Source of the DNA: Nitrospiraceae bacterium UBA2166 | Lineage (GTDB): Bacteria > Nitrospirota > Nitrospiria > Nitrospirales > UBA2166 | Direction: 5' to 3' | Assembly: GCA_002328825.1 (NCBI GenBank) | Contig: DCWI01000110.1 | Span: forward strand, 1 to 34,223 | Length of the DNA: 34,223 nt | Shown: piece after piece, positions 8,710-16,523 of the stretch | How positions within the stretch are numbered: the stretch's first letter is position 1 | Layout of the letters: every line of letters begins with the position of its first letter | Program-made: the position numbers and the translations under genes | Notes under the pieces: model-generated | Database searches by the model: none | What the model saw: the letters and a program-made list of their open reading frames with translations, nothing else | What the model was told of the DNA's origin: nothing

Positions 8710-10062
8710 ATGACCCTGCTCTTGGTATGCCTCATCATTGCCTTGGGTCTTCTTGGTGCGCCTCTTTTTGCCGTTCTTGGTTCTCTTGCCCTCCTTGGTT
8801 TCTATTCGGAGGGCACAACCTTTGCCATTATAGGAATTGAATTTTATAAGTTGACGCAGCAGCATATTCTTATCACTCTTCCGCTCTTTACCTTTGCTGG
8901 ATACTTGATGGCTGAAGCGCGGACGGCTGATCGACTTGTTAGAGTAGCCAGAGCAGCGTTGGGATGGTTGCCGGGAGGTTTGGCTGTTGTTGCGTTGATA
9001 ACGTGTGCCTTTTTTGGAACATTTACGGGGGTTTCTGGGGTTGCCATTATTGCTATTGGGGGATTGCTTTTTCCAATTCTCATAAAGGAGTTGTATCCGG
9101 AACCATTTAGTCTCGGTCTGCTGACATCAAGTGCAAAGATTGGGCTCTTATTTCCTCCGAGTATCCCGCTTATTCTCTATGGCATCGTCTATGCGCTTTC
9201 TATGCAAAGCACCCCTGAGGCCATGGTCAGCGGTGCCTTTGATATAGGGACATTTTTACTTGCTGGGCTTGTTCCAGGGCTCTTTCTTCTTCTGGTTGTC
9301 GGTGGATATTGCATGTTTGTGGGGCAACGATCGAATGTGCCTCGAGTGCCTTTTCATGGTAAAGAGCTGTTGAGTACGTTGTGGGAGGCCAAATGGGAAG
9401 TGCCGATCCCATTTGTGCTTTTGGGTCTGATCTATGGAGGCATTATTACCCTTGGAGAGGCGGCGGCGGTGACTGCCTTGTATGTTCTGATCATTGAGGT
9501 TTTCGTGTACCGCGACCTTAAGTTTTTTCGTGATGTTCCTCGTGTTGTGAGAGAGAGTACTGTGCTTGTTGGGGCAATCTTTCTTATTCTTGCAATCTCA
9601 CTGAGCTTGACTGCATTCTTCGTTGAGGCAGAAGTTCCACAAAAGATTTTCAAAATCATGAAAGCGTATATTCACTCCCCGCTAACATTTCTGCTTGTTC
9701 TAAATGTGTTTCTTCTAATTGTTGGGGCATTGATGGATATTTTTTCTGCGATTGTCGTGGTACTTCCGTTGGTTGCAGTCGTGGCCTCCCAATTTGGCAT
9801 CAACCCATATCATTTAGGAATTATATTTTTGGTAAATCTTGAAATTGGCTATCTTACACCGCCGGTGGGGATGAACCTTTTTATTGCTAGTTTTCGTTTT
9901 GGGAAACCTGTGATGACGCTCTGTTTGGCGGTTCTCCCTTTTATCTCACTTTTGATTCTCTGCCTACTTGTTATTACTTATTTCCCTGCGTTGACGGTCG
10001 GTTCGCTTGATATTATTCTTGATTTGTTGGGGCGTGAATCGAAGCCAGCTCTTTCTCTTTAA
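8710..10062 (+). CDS. TRAP transporter large permease, DctM type
   Basis: The sodium-driven transport channel of the TRAP system. The 450-residue protein is hydrophobic throughout (about 11-12 membrane segments) and shows the two conserved hairpin motifs: CAFFGTFTGVSGVAIIAIGG near residue 98, and GYLTPPVGMNLFIAS near residue 379, plus FPPSIPLILYG in the middle. ATG 8710 follows an AGGA site; a TTG directly before it is a less likely start. It lies 12 bases after DctQ. With the receptor this forms a complete three-part importer. Confidence 0.92.
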   Translation: MTLLLVCLIIALGLLGAPLFAVLGSLALLGFYSEGTTFAIIGIEFYKLTQQHILITLPLFTFAGYLMAEARTADRLVRVARAALGWLPGGLAVVALITCAFFGTFTGVSGVAIIAIGGLLFPILIKELYPEPFSLGLLTSSAKIGLLFPPSIPLILYGIVYALSMQSTPEAMVSGAFDIGTFLLAGLVPGLFLLLVVGGYCMFVGQRSNVPRVPFHGKELLSTLWEAKWEVPIPFVLLGLIYGGIITLGEAAAVTALYVLIIEVFVYRDLKFFRDVPRVVRESTVLVGAIFLILAISLSLTAFFVEAEVPQKIFKIMKAYIHSPLTFLLVLNVFLLIVGALMDIFSAIVVVLPLVAVVASQFGINPYHLGIIFLVNLEIGYLTPPVGMNLFIASFRFGKPVMTLCLAVLPFISLLILCLLVITYFPALTVGSLDIILDLLGRESKPALSL

Positions 10063-10109
10063 GTTAGTAGGGGCAATATTTTTCAGCAGCGCTGCAATTA
10101 GGATATTAC

Positions 10110-10880
10110 ATGACTTTCAGCATTGAATATACTGTTCGTTCAAGCTTCTTTGTTGGTGTTGATTATCTTCGCTTTTCAGCTTATGCGGTAGGTGGACTGT
10201 TTAGGCGTCCATTGTATTTGCGAGAACTTCTCCACCAATGCGATGTGATAGGGGTGGGATCACTGTGGCTGAGTATTGGAATTGGTGCGTTTATAGGGAT
10301 CATCATGCCTCTTCACCTGTTAGGTTTGCTGCCGAGTGGAACGGTGCACGATCTTCCTTCTGTGATTGGGAGTGTGACGATTCGTGAGATTGGTCCGACG
10401 CTGACTGCGGTTATTCTCGCTGGACGATTGAGTGCTGGTATCGCTGCAGAACTTGCGTCGATGAAAGTGACGGAAGAGGTGGATGCGCTGAGAGCAATGG
10501 GTGTGGATGTTACCAAGTCATTAGTGACGACAAAACTTGTTGCATCTGTGATCATGCTCCCGTTGCTTATTTTTCTTGTCGATATCGTCGCAATTTTAGG
10601 AAGTTGGGTGATCATTGGCATCCCCTTGGGTGTTGATCTTCACTTTTATATCAACGCAGCGGTTTTTGATCTTTCTCACCGTGATATGGGCCTTGCGATA
10701 GCAAAAGCATTGGTTTCCGGTTTTATTGTTGCCACCGTCGGGTGTTACTGTGGTCTTCGGGCATATGGAGGAACAGTGGGGATTGCACGGTCAGCAACCC
10801 AAGGCGTGGTTTCAGCAGGAATTTTAATTCTCATTTTTGATGTGTTTTTTACGCACATTCTCACTCCTGTGGGTGTATAG
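10110..10880 (+). CDS. MlaE-family ABC permease, first copy (divergent)
   Basis: Integral membrane subunit of an MCE-type lipid ABC transporter. The 256-residue protein has about 5-6 hydrophobic helices and the family motif REIGPTLTAVILAGRLSAGI followed by ELASMKVTEEVDALRAMG, the coupling region that contacts the ATPase. ATG 10110 has TTAGGA about 7 bases upstream. Compared with the second copy at 10993 it is divergent in the first periplasmic segment (IMPLHLLGLLPSG in place of the usual ..IQGAYQL..). The two may therefore be unequal halves of one membrane core. It lies 47 bases after the TRAP permease, so the two transport systems could share a transcript. Confidence 0.9.
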   Translation: MTFSIEYTVRSSFFVGVDYLRFSAYAVGGLFRRPLYLRELLHQCDVIGVGSLWLSIGIGAFIGIIMPLHLLGLLPSGTVHDLPSVIGSVTIREIGPTLTAVILAGRLSAGIAAELASMKVTEEVDALRAMGVDVTKSLVTTKLVASVIMLPLLIFLVDIVAILGSWVIIGIPLGVDLHFYINAAVFDLSHRDMGLAIAKALVSGFIVATVGCYCGLRAYGGTVGIARSATQGVVSAGILILIFDVFFTHILTPVGV

Positions 10881-10992
10881 AGATGAGTATTGGTGTAACC
10901 TTTTTATATAGCAGCCATTTTGCTGTGTTGCACCTAGGGGGTTAGAAAATCCTTTAATGTAAGGCGGAGGAACAAGGTATTTCTGCCGCATC

Positions 10993-11757
10993 ATGCTTAA
11001 GGAGTACTTCCCACTATTTCTCGTTCGCGAATACTTTCAACTGACGGCTAAGGCTGTTGGTGGAGTGTTTTCGCGCCCATTGCGAATTCAAGATACCCTC
11101 TACCAAATGGATCTGATTGGTTCGGGGTCAGTACCTCTCGTCTTAGTAGCGGGTATTACAACGGGGATGGCGTTGACGATCCAAGGGGCATATCAGCTTT
11201 CGCCAATTGGCGCAGTTCATCAGGTTTCAAAACTGATAAGTTTGACATTCGTTAGGGAAGTTGGCCCTGTTCTTGCAGCAATTATGATTACGGGTCGAGT
11301 TGGGTCTGCTATTGCTGCGGAGTTGGCATCTATGAAGGCGACAGAACAGATTGATGCTATTCGTGCGATGGGAATTGATCCGATCACGACGCTCGTTACT
11401 CCACGGCTCATTGCCTGTGTTCTAATGGTACCTATGTTAACTGTTCTTCTCGATGCTGCGGCCATGGCGGGTGGATGGTTGATTTCTGTTCTTTATTTGG
11501 GTAGAGATCCTTTGTTCCATTGGGTGCTCTCTGTTGGCGTGTTGCATTGGAGCGATATGGTGCTTGGCCTTGGTAAGCCTGTTGTGTCTGGTTTTATCTT
11601 GGCCACGGTTTCCGGATATGTTGGTTTGACAGTGTCGGGAGGACTTGGGGGGATTGGTCGTGCAGCGACAATGGGGATGATCTCCGCATCGTTACTGATC
11701 CTCGCTTTTGATGTGATAATTACCATGATTGTACCGTTGAAGACTCTTGCATGGTGA
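10993..11757 (+). CDS. mlaE: MlaE-family ABC permease, second copy (canonical)
   Basis: Second permease of the same family, 254 residues. It has the standard segment GMALTIQGAYQLSPIGA, then REVGPVLAAIMITGRVGSAI and ELASMKATEQIDAIRAMGID. ATG 10993 is the only usable start, because an in-frame TAA lies 11 codons upstream. The nearest good Shine-Dalgarno (GGAGGAACAAGG) is about 15-25 bases away, which is far. The 112-base gap from the first copy holds no obvious terminator. It is followed by the ATPase and the MCE protein, the usual E-F-D order of mla operons. Confidence 0.93.
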   Translation: MLKEYFPLFLVREYFQLTAKAVGGVFSRPLRIQDTLYQMDLIGSGSVPLVLVAGITTGMALTIQGAYQLSPIGAVHQVSKLISLTFVREVGPVLAAIMITGRVGSAIAAELASMKATEQIDAIRAMGIDPITTLVTPRLIACVLMVPMLTVLLDAAAMAGGWLISVLYLGRDPLFHWVLSVGVLHWSDMVLGLGKPVVSGFILATVSGYVGLTVSGGLGGIGRAATMGMISASLLILAFDVIITMIVPLKTLAW

Positions 11758-11789
11758 TGTGAGAGATGACGGGGATGTTATGAATTGGG

Positions 11790-12602
11790 GTGTGGGTTGT
11801 GATTGAGTTTTCAGATGTCTGGCTTAAGGTGGGAAATCATGACACTTTAAAAGGGATCAATTTACGTGTGTGGCCAGGTGGGACTCGGGTTATTCTTGGA
11901 TTAAGTGGATCAGGAAAGTCAACCATTCTCAAACTTATACTTGGGCTTCTCAAACCGGATTGCGGAACCATTCGGATTGGAGATCGCATTGTCACGTCCA
12001 TGACTGAACAGGAGTGGGAACCGATTCGTCACGATATGTCAATGGTATTTCAGGGAAGCGCGCTCTTTGACTCGTTAACGGTTAGTGGGAATGTGGGGTA
12101 TCGTCTTAGGGAAGCGGGAATTCTGAAAGAGGCAGAAATTGAAGAACGTATATGGAAAAGCCTTTGTTTTGTTGGCCTTGAGGGTACACTTGACATGATG
12201 CCTTCCGATCTGAGTGGGGGAATGAAAAAACGAGTGGCAATTGCTCGCGCGTTGGCATGGGGACCAAAAATCATTCTATATGATGAACCCACTGGAGAAT
12301 TGGACCCTGTCAATAGTCGTATAGTGAGTGAATTGATTCTTCGGCTCCACAAGCAAGGCGGAGTGTCGCAAGTGGTAGTGACACATGATCTCGATATCGC
12401 TAGGCGTGTTGCGGTGAGGTTTGCGATCATTAATGAAGGAAGAATTGTTTTTGATGGAAAAGAAGATGCTCTTCGTCGCTCAACAGATCCAAACGTGCGG
12501 GCTTTTATGCAACCTGAAGTAGACATTGCTGGCCTAGACAATGAGGGGCAGAGGAATAAAAATCGTGATATAGCCCCGTCAGAATCTGGAGGACAGGTAT
12601 GA
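11790..12602 (+). CDS. mlaF: MlaF-type ABC ATPase of the lipid transporter
   Basis: Cytoplasmic ATPase driving the MlaE-type permeases. Motifs counted from GTG 11790: Walker A GLSGSGKST (37-45), Q-loop Gln88, signature LSGGMKKR (141-148), Walker B IILYDEP with catalytic Glu166, and H-loop His199. The protein is 270 residues, with a C-terminal extension after about residue 240 that is charged and poorly conserved. The start is ambiguous between GTG 11790 and GTG 11799. Its stop overlaps the MCE gene start (ATGA, 4 bases), indicating coupled translation. Confidence 0.92.
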   Translation: MWVVIEFSDVWLKVGNHDTLKGINLRVWPGGTRVILGLSGSGKSTILKLILGLLKPDCGTIRIGDRIVTSMTEQEWEPIRHDMSMVFQGSALFDSLTVSGNVGYRLREAGILKEAEIEERIWKSLCFVGLEGTLDMMPSDLSGGMKKRVAIARALAWGPKIILYDEPTGELDPVNSRIVSELILRLHKQGGVSQVVVTHDLDIARRVAVRFAIINEGRIVFDGKEDALRRSTDPNVRAFMQPEVDIAGLDNEGQRNKNRDIAPSESGGQV

Positions 12603-13576
12603 TTCGCAAAAGCCAGTTTGCGTGGGCTCAATTGAAAGTAGGTTTGCTCTTTCTTTGTGTGGTCGCTTTGCTAGTGCTGGCGTCCATCAGTATTGAAGGA
12701 TCTACATCGTTGTTTCAGACATCCTATCGAGCTAACTTCGATGATGTTGTTGGTCTCAAAACTGGTGCGCCTGTTCGTATTGCAGGCTTGAACGTTGGTC
12801 ACGTTGATGATGTACGTTTGCTTGATGATGCACTGGTTGTTGAGGTGACCTTTTCCGTTGAGAATGCCATTGCTGATCGTTTACGAATCGATGCATCGGC
12901 CGTGGTTCGTGCAATGAGCGTTCTTGGTGACAAGATTTTGGTAATTTTGCCTGGGACGCCAAGCCAGCCAAAGTTGAAACCAAATGCCATTTTGCCGGGA
13001 AAAGTTGAACTTGAGATTACAGGGATTGTACCTTCAGCAGAGTCAACTATCTTGAATCTCAATCAAACTCTTTTGGAAATAAGAAACCTTGTGGCCTCCA
13101 TTCGAAAGGGAGACGGAACTCTCGGTAGTTTGCTTGTGAAGGATGATATTTATATAAAAACTCAGCATGCAATTCAGAAGGTTGATGGGATCACAGATGA
13201 TATTGATCGCCTAATTGCTACTATCGAACATGGAGATGGGACTGTTGGACAGCTTATATCCAGTGGTGAACTCTACGATCGAATCATGACCGTGACGGAA
13301 CGTATGAATCGTTTGTTAATCAGGTTCAATCAACCCGATGGGACTCTTGCCAAGATTACTACAGACAGAGGATCTCTGTATCGTCGTCTTGATGCCATTG
13401 CAACCCATGGCGAGCGTATTGTTGCTCGGATCAATATGGGTGAAGGGACTGCTGGTAAGTTATTGGTCGACGACGAGGTTTATATAAGAATAGACAATGT
13501 TCTTTTGGAAATGGAACTCCTTATTACTGATATTCAAGAGAACCCGACGAGATATTTCAAGATTTCATTATTTTAA
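12599..13576 (+). CDS. mlaD: MCE-domain protein (MlaD family) with C-terminal repeats
   Basis: Substrate-binding MCE subunit anchored in the inner membrane and projecting into the periplasm, where MCE rings shuttle phospholipid. The 325-residue protein has one N-terminal membrane helix (about 12-32) and an MCE domain (about 39-117, with FDDVVGLKTGAPVRIAGLNV). A long helical tail follows, with four degenerate repeats near residues 170, 211, 247 and 281, each of the form G(D/E)GT.G.L..D..LY. It ends NPTRYFKISLF, as many MCE proteins do. No MlaC or MlaB is encoded nearby. The tail may replace the soluble carrier, which is an inference. Confidence 0.92.
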   Translation: MIRKSQFAWAQLKVGLLFLCVVALLVLASISIEGSTSLFQTSYRANFDDVVGLKTGAPVRIAGLNVGHVDDVRLLDDALVVEVTFSVENAIADRLRIDASAVVRAMSVLGDKILVILPGTPSQPKLKPNAILPGKVELEITGIVPSAESTILNLNQTLLEIRNLVASIRKGDGTLGSLLVKDDIYIKTQHAIQKVDGITDDIDRLIATIEHGDGTVGQLISSGELYDRIMTVTERMNRLLIRFNQPDGTLAKITTDRGSLYRRLDAIATHGERIVARINMGEGTAGKLLVDDEVYIRIDNVLLEMELLITDIQENPTRYFKISLF

Positions 13577-13602
13577 GGAATCCTAGAAAGGAAATTTATT
13601 GT

Positions 13603-13611
13603 TGTTATAAT
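13603..13611 (+). promoter_or_regulatory. Extended -10 promoter candidate upstream of small ORF and CcmI-like gene
   Basis: TGTTATAAT at 13603-13611 combines a perfect -10 hexamer with the TGn extension. No good -35 is seen, as expected for extended -10 promoters. It lies in the 388-base gap after the MCE gene and would transcribe the possible small ORF and perhaps the lipobox-like protein at 13965. Confidence 0.4.
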
Positions 13612-13681
13612 GTAGAAAATTATGGGAAGAGGAATCAAAATCGTGTAGAGGGAGGCAATGGACAAAAAAAGAAAGTGAAAT

Positions 13682-13852
13682 ATGCGTAACCCTCAAGCTC
13701 TGTTTGCTCGTACTGAGGGAAGGCTGCGCGAATATTTAAATGAAAATATTCTGGCAAGAATGTATGGTAGGGTCTGTAAGAGGGATATTGTGGTATGCCG
13801 TATGGTAATGGGAAGAAAAAACAAGGGTTTCGAGTTGGGAAGGCAGAGTTAG
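13682..13852 (+). CDS. Possible small protein of 56 residues, unknown
   Basis: Frame ATG 13682 to TAG 13852, starting MRNPQALFARTEGRLREYLN: basic, with two cysteines and no recognised family. Its own ATG lacks a good ribosome site. A better start signal, GAGGGAGGCA then ATG 13658, is 24 bases upstream in the same frame but meets a TGA after six codons (MDKKRK). Either a minor leader peptide precedes the ORF, or the TGA is a mutation, or none of this is coding. Nothing else gene-like lies between 13577 and 13964. Confidence 0.25.
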   Translation: MRNPQALFARTEGRLREYLNENILARMYGRVCKRDIVVCRMVMGRKNKGFELGRQS

Positions 13853-13964
13853 ATAAGAAGCCTACAAAATACATAGTTCCTCTTTACATTCTGTATTAGT
13901 TTTCGTACTCTCCTGAATCTTTGTTGAACGTAGCCAACTCATATCTGATCACTAAAGGGAAATT

Positions 13965-14414
13965 ATGCCATCATTGAAGGTGTTTGGAATGGCGGCAGCC
14001 ATCGTTTTGTTAGGGGGGATCGCGTCGTATTTTGGACTTGCTCATGGGTGTAGTAAACAGCCCACGCCTGGGATTATCGCCGGGACAATTTCGGTTGAGC
14101 CAGGGCTGGCTGATAAAATAGATTCATCCTCCACACTTTTTATTGTTGCGCGACAAGCTGATGTTCCATTCGGTCCACCACTCGCTGTCCAGCGTATTGA
14201 GCGGCCTGAGTTTCCGTTTTCGTATATTTTATCGAGCGAGGATGTTATGCGTCCTGGGACGCCGTTTCAGGGAAAAGTTTCTATAAAATCTCAACTAGAT
14301 CGAGATGGAAAAGTTGGCGCCGAACCTGGTGATATTGAAGGGGAGTATGCCAAAAATCCTGCTGAGGTTGGCCAAGAGGAAGCCGTTAATATCACACTCA
14401 ACAAATTACGATAA
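13965..14414 (+). CDS. Membrane-anchored or lipoprotein-like protein with CcmI C-terminal-type domain
   Basis: Recognised by resemblance to the C-terminal periplasmic domain of the cytochrome c maturation factor CcmI/CcmH: IAGTISVEPGLADKI, then STLFIVARQAD and GPPLAVQRIERPEFPFSY, ending with a GKVGAEPGDIEG stretch. In CcmI this domain follows TPR repeats. Here it stands alone (149 residues) behind a hydrophobic N-terminus (about 6-24) ending in AHGC, a near-lipobox. GGGA lies 4 bases before the ATG. A role in handling apocytochrome c or another periplasmic client is an inference; no other ccm genes are in the window. It converges on the HNH gene. Confidence 0.6.
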   Translation: MPSLKVFGMAAAIVLLGGIASYFGLAHGCSKQPTPGIIAGTISVEPGLADKIDSSSTLFIVARQADVPFGPPLAVQRIERPEFPFSYILSSEDVMRPGTPFQGKVSIKSQLDRDGKVGAEPGDIEGEYAKNPAEVGQEEAVNITLNKLR

Positions 14415-14448
14415 TGACAAAAAATATCTGCAGTTTATTGGCGAGTAG

Positions 14449-15000
14449 TTATGCCAGGTCCATGCTGTTTGGAAGGGGTGTGTTTGTATTCCACTCAAGG
14501 TAGTCTCGCCAGCTATTTGGTGCGTTGCGAATGTTTGATGTGATGGTTGCCATCTGAGTCCAGCGGGGTTTTACCGGTTTCTTCAGTAATCGCATTCCTG
14601 CCTCTTTTGGTGTGCGGCCGCTCTTCCGGTTGTTGCATCGCCAACAGGCCGTGACAATATTTTCCCAGGTTTTTCTCCCACCACGAGAGATAGGAAGGAT
14701 GTGGTCAAAGGTAAGGTCTGATGTCTTGAATGCTTTCGTACAGTACTGACAGCAATATCCATCTCGCGTAAAAATGTTTGCCCGAGAAAATTTCAGGGCA
14801 CCATGTTTATCTCGAAGGCGGATCATTGAATGTAAACGCATCACAGAGGGCAATGGAATGGAATTGGATACACCGTAGATCTTTCGGTCATACACTTCCA
14901 GCACTTCCACCTTCTCGCGCCAGAGGAGGGTAATTGCTTTTTGCCAATGAAGAATTCGTAGTGGCTCGTATGTTGTATTCAAAAGAAGTGTTGTTTCCAC
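14449..15000 (-). CDS. HNH endonuclease family protein
   Basis: A small chromosomal HNH nuclease of a widespread type whose role is unclear (repair or defence suggested for relatives). It has an N-terminal domain (TLLLNTTYEPLRILHWQKAI), then a zinc-bound HNH core: CQYC, the DHILPISRGG catalytic His motif, WENIVTACWRCN and NNRKSGRTP. The two CxxC pairs should bind structural zinc. I place the start at GTG 14998-15000, which has GAGG 5 bases upstream and matches the usual family N-terminus, giving 183 residues. The frame extends to 15072. It sits downstream of the polysaccharide genes on the same strand but is probably unrelated to them. Confidence 0.85.
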   Translation of the reverse strand: METTLLLNTTYEPLRILHWQKAITLLWREKVEVLEVYDRKIYGVSNSIPLPSVMRLHSMIRLRDKHGALKFSRANIFTRDGYCCQYCTKAFKTSDLTFDHILPISRGGRKTWENIVTACWRCNNRKSGRTPKEAGMRLLKKPVKPRWTQMATITSNIRNAPNSWRDYLEWNTNTPLPNSMDLA

Positions 15001-15119
15001 GCGTTCCTCTTGCGAGGCTGGATAGTCAGTAGGAATCCCGCTGCATATAGCAGTAATATCATGAAAGATCAAGATGCTATTGTGTGCCGGAAGATTTGGT
15101 TGTAGAGGCTGATCATTGT

Positions 15120-16523
15120 TTAATAAGCACTTTTATTGATGAACCCTCTCACTACTGTCATTCCGAGAATTTTGAAGTCTAACCAGGGCGTCCAATGTTC
15201 GATGTAGTAAAGATCGTACTCTATTCGCTTTTCTAATGAGGTTTGCCCACGCCACCCATGTACTTGCGCCCATCCGGTCATTCCTGCCTTCATTTTTTGA
15301 CGTAAGATATAGGATGGAATCCCTGTTCGACACTGATCGATCAGTTCGGGGCGTTCCGGCCGTGGTCCAACCAGGCTCATGTCACCTTTAAGTACATTAA
15401 AGCATTGGGGTAACTCATCAAAACTGGTTTGACGCAATAGTTTTCCAATCGTAGTTCGTCGATTATCGTTGCGTGTTGTCCATACTGGTCCAGTTTCTCG
15501 CTCGGCATCCACTTGCATGGAACGAAATTTCAGCATGGAAAATGATTTCCCATCAAGTCCCATCCGTATTTGGCGATAGAAAATTGGACCGGGTGAAGTC
15601 CATCGAATTGCAATCGTGATCGCAATCATCAATGGGGAAGCGATGATGAGGGTTAGTGCAGAAATTCCAATATCCATGCTTCGTTTGATCACGCGACTCC
15701 ATCCATAAAGAGGTGAGGCTTGGAGAGTCAAAATGGGGAGTCCATCAAACATTTCTGCTTCGCTTCTAAGCATCATGTATTGGGAAATATCTGGCACGAC
15801 CCTAATATCAACTGGGTACTGAGAAAGCACCTCCATGATTTTGTTAATTTCGTGTTTGGCATCTGAGGGCAATGCTAAAAAAACTTGATCAATTGTCCTT
15901 TTTGCTAGGATGGGAGAAAGCATGTCGTAGGTTCCAATGATCTCTGCTCCCTCAACGGATTGTCCAATTTTTTCTGATTGTCGTGTTAGACAACCCACCA
16001 CAGTCATTCCCAATTCTGGATGGTGTTTGAATCGTTCGATCACTTTCTCAGCAAGGTTTCCTGCGCCAATGACGAGGATATACCGGAGATTATAGTTTCG
16101 CCTTCGAAGAATTCGTAGAACTTCCCTATAGGTCCAACGTAAGAGGCACAAGAGTGTAATGTTTAATGCCCAAAAGTACGCAAAGACGAGGCGAGAAAAT
16201 TCGGTGTCTCGGATAAAAAATGCGAATGCGGCAAGACTCAGTACGGACACAGTGTTGGCTTTGACCATGTCCCACACTTCTGAGAGGCGGGATGAAATTC
16301 GGCGAGGTCGGTAGAGGTCAAATGACTGAAACGAAAAAATCCAGATTGCGTAGATGGGGATCAGAAGGAAGAAGTAGTCGCTCAGTAATGGGATGCCTTT
16401 GGTTACTGGGATGAGTTGGACTTTAAAGCGAAGAAGATATGCAGCGAACCATGCGATTGTGATCGTTGCAAGATCAAGCAGCAGTAGCAGGCTCTTAAAA
16501 AAATTTGCGTGGCGTTTCAGCAT
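15120..16523 (-). CDS. Undecaprenyl-phosphate sugar phosphotransferase (WcaJ/polyprenyl glycosylphosphotransferase)
   Basis: Starts polysaccharide repeat-unit synthesis by moving a hexose 1-phosphate, usually glucose, from UDP-sugar to undecaprenyl phosphate at the inner membrane. The 467-residue protein has four N-terminal membrane helices, then a Rossmann-like domain (ILVIGAGNLAEKV), a fifth hydrophobic segment (ALTLIIASPLMIAITIAIRW), and the bacterial sugar transferase domain: KFRSM, TSFDELPQ, NVLKGDMSLVGPRPERPE and the terminal WAQVHGWRGQT. I chose ATG 16521-16523, which overlaps the preceding glycosyltransferase by 7 bases; a GTG at 16553 has no ribosome site. It is last in the minus-strand group of polysaccharide genes. 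Confidence 0.92.
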   Translation of the reverse strand: MLKRHANFFKSLLLLLDLATITIAWFAAYLLRFKVQLIPVTKGIPLLSDYFFLLIPIYAIWIFSFQSFDLYRPRRISSRLSEVWDMVKANTVSVLSLAAFAFFIRDTEFSRLVFAYFWALNITLLCLLRWTYREVLRILRRRNYNLRYILVIGAGNLAEKVIERFKHHPELGMTVVGCLTRQSEKIGQSVEGAEIIGTYDMLSPILAKRTIDQVFLALPSDAKHEINKIMEVLSQYPVDIRVVPDISQYMMLRSEAEMFDGLPILTLQASPLYGWSRVIKRSMDIGISALTLIIASPLMIAITIAIRWTSPGPIFYRQIRMGLDGKSFSMLKFRSMQVDAERETGPVWTTRNDNRRTTIGKLLRQTSFDELPQCFNVLKGDMSLVGPRPERPELIDQCRTGIPSYILRQKMKAGMTGWAQVHGWRGQTSLEKRIEYDLYYIEHWTPWLDFKILGMTVVRGFINKSAY

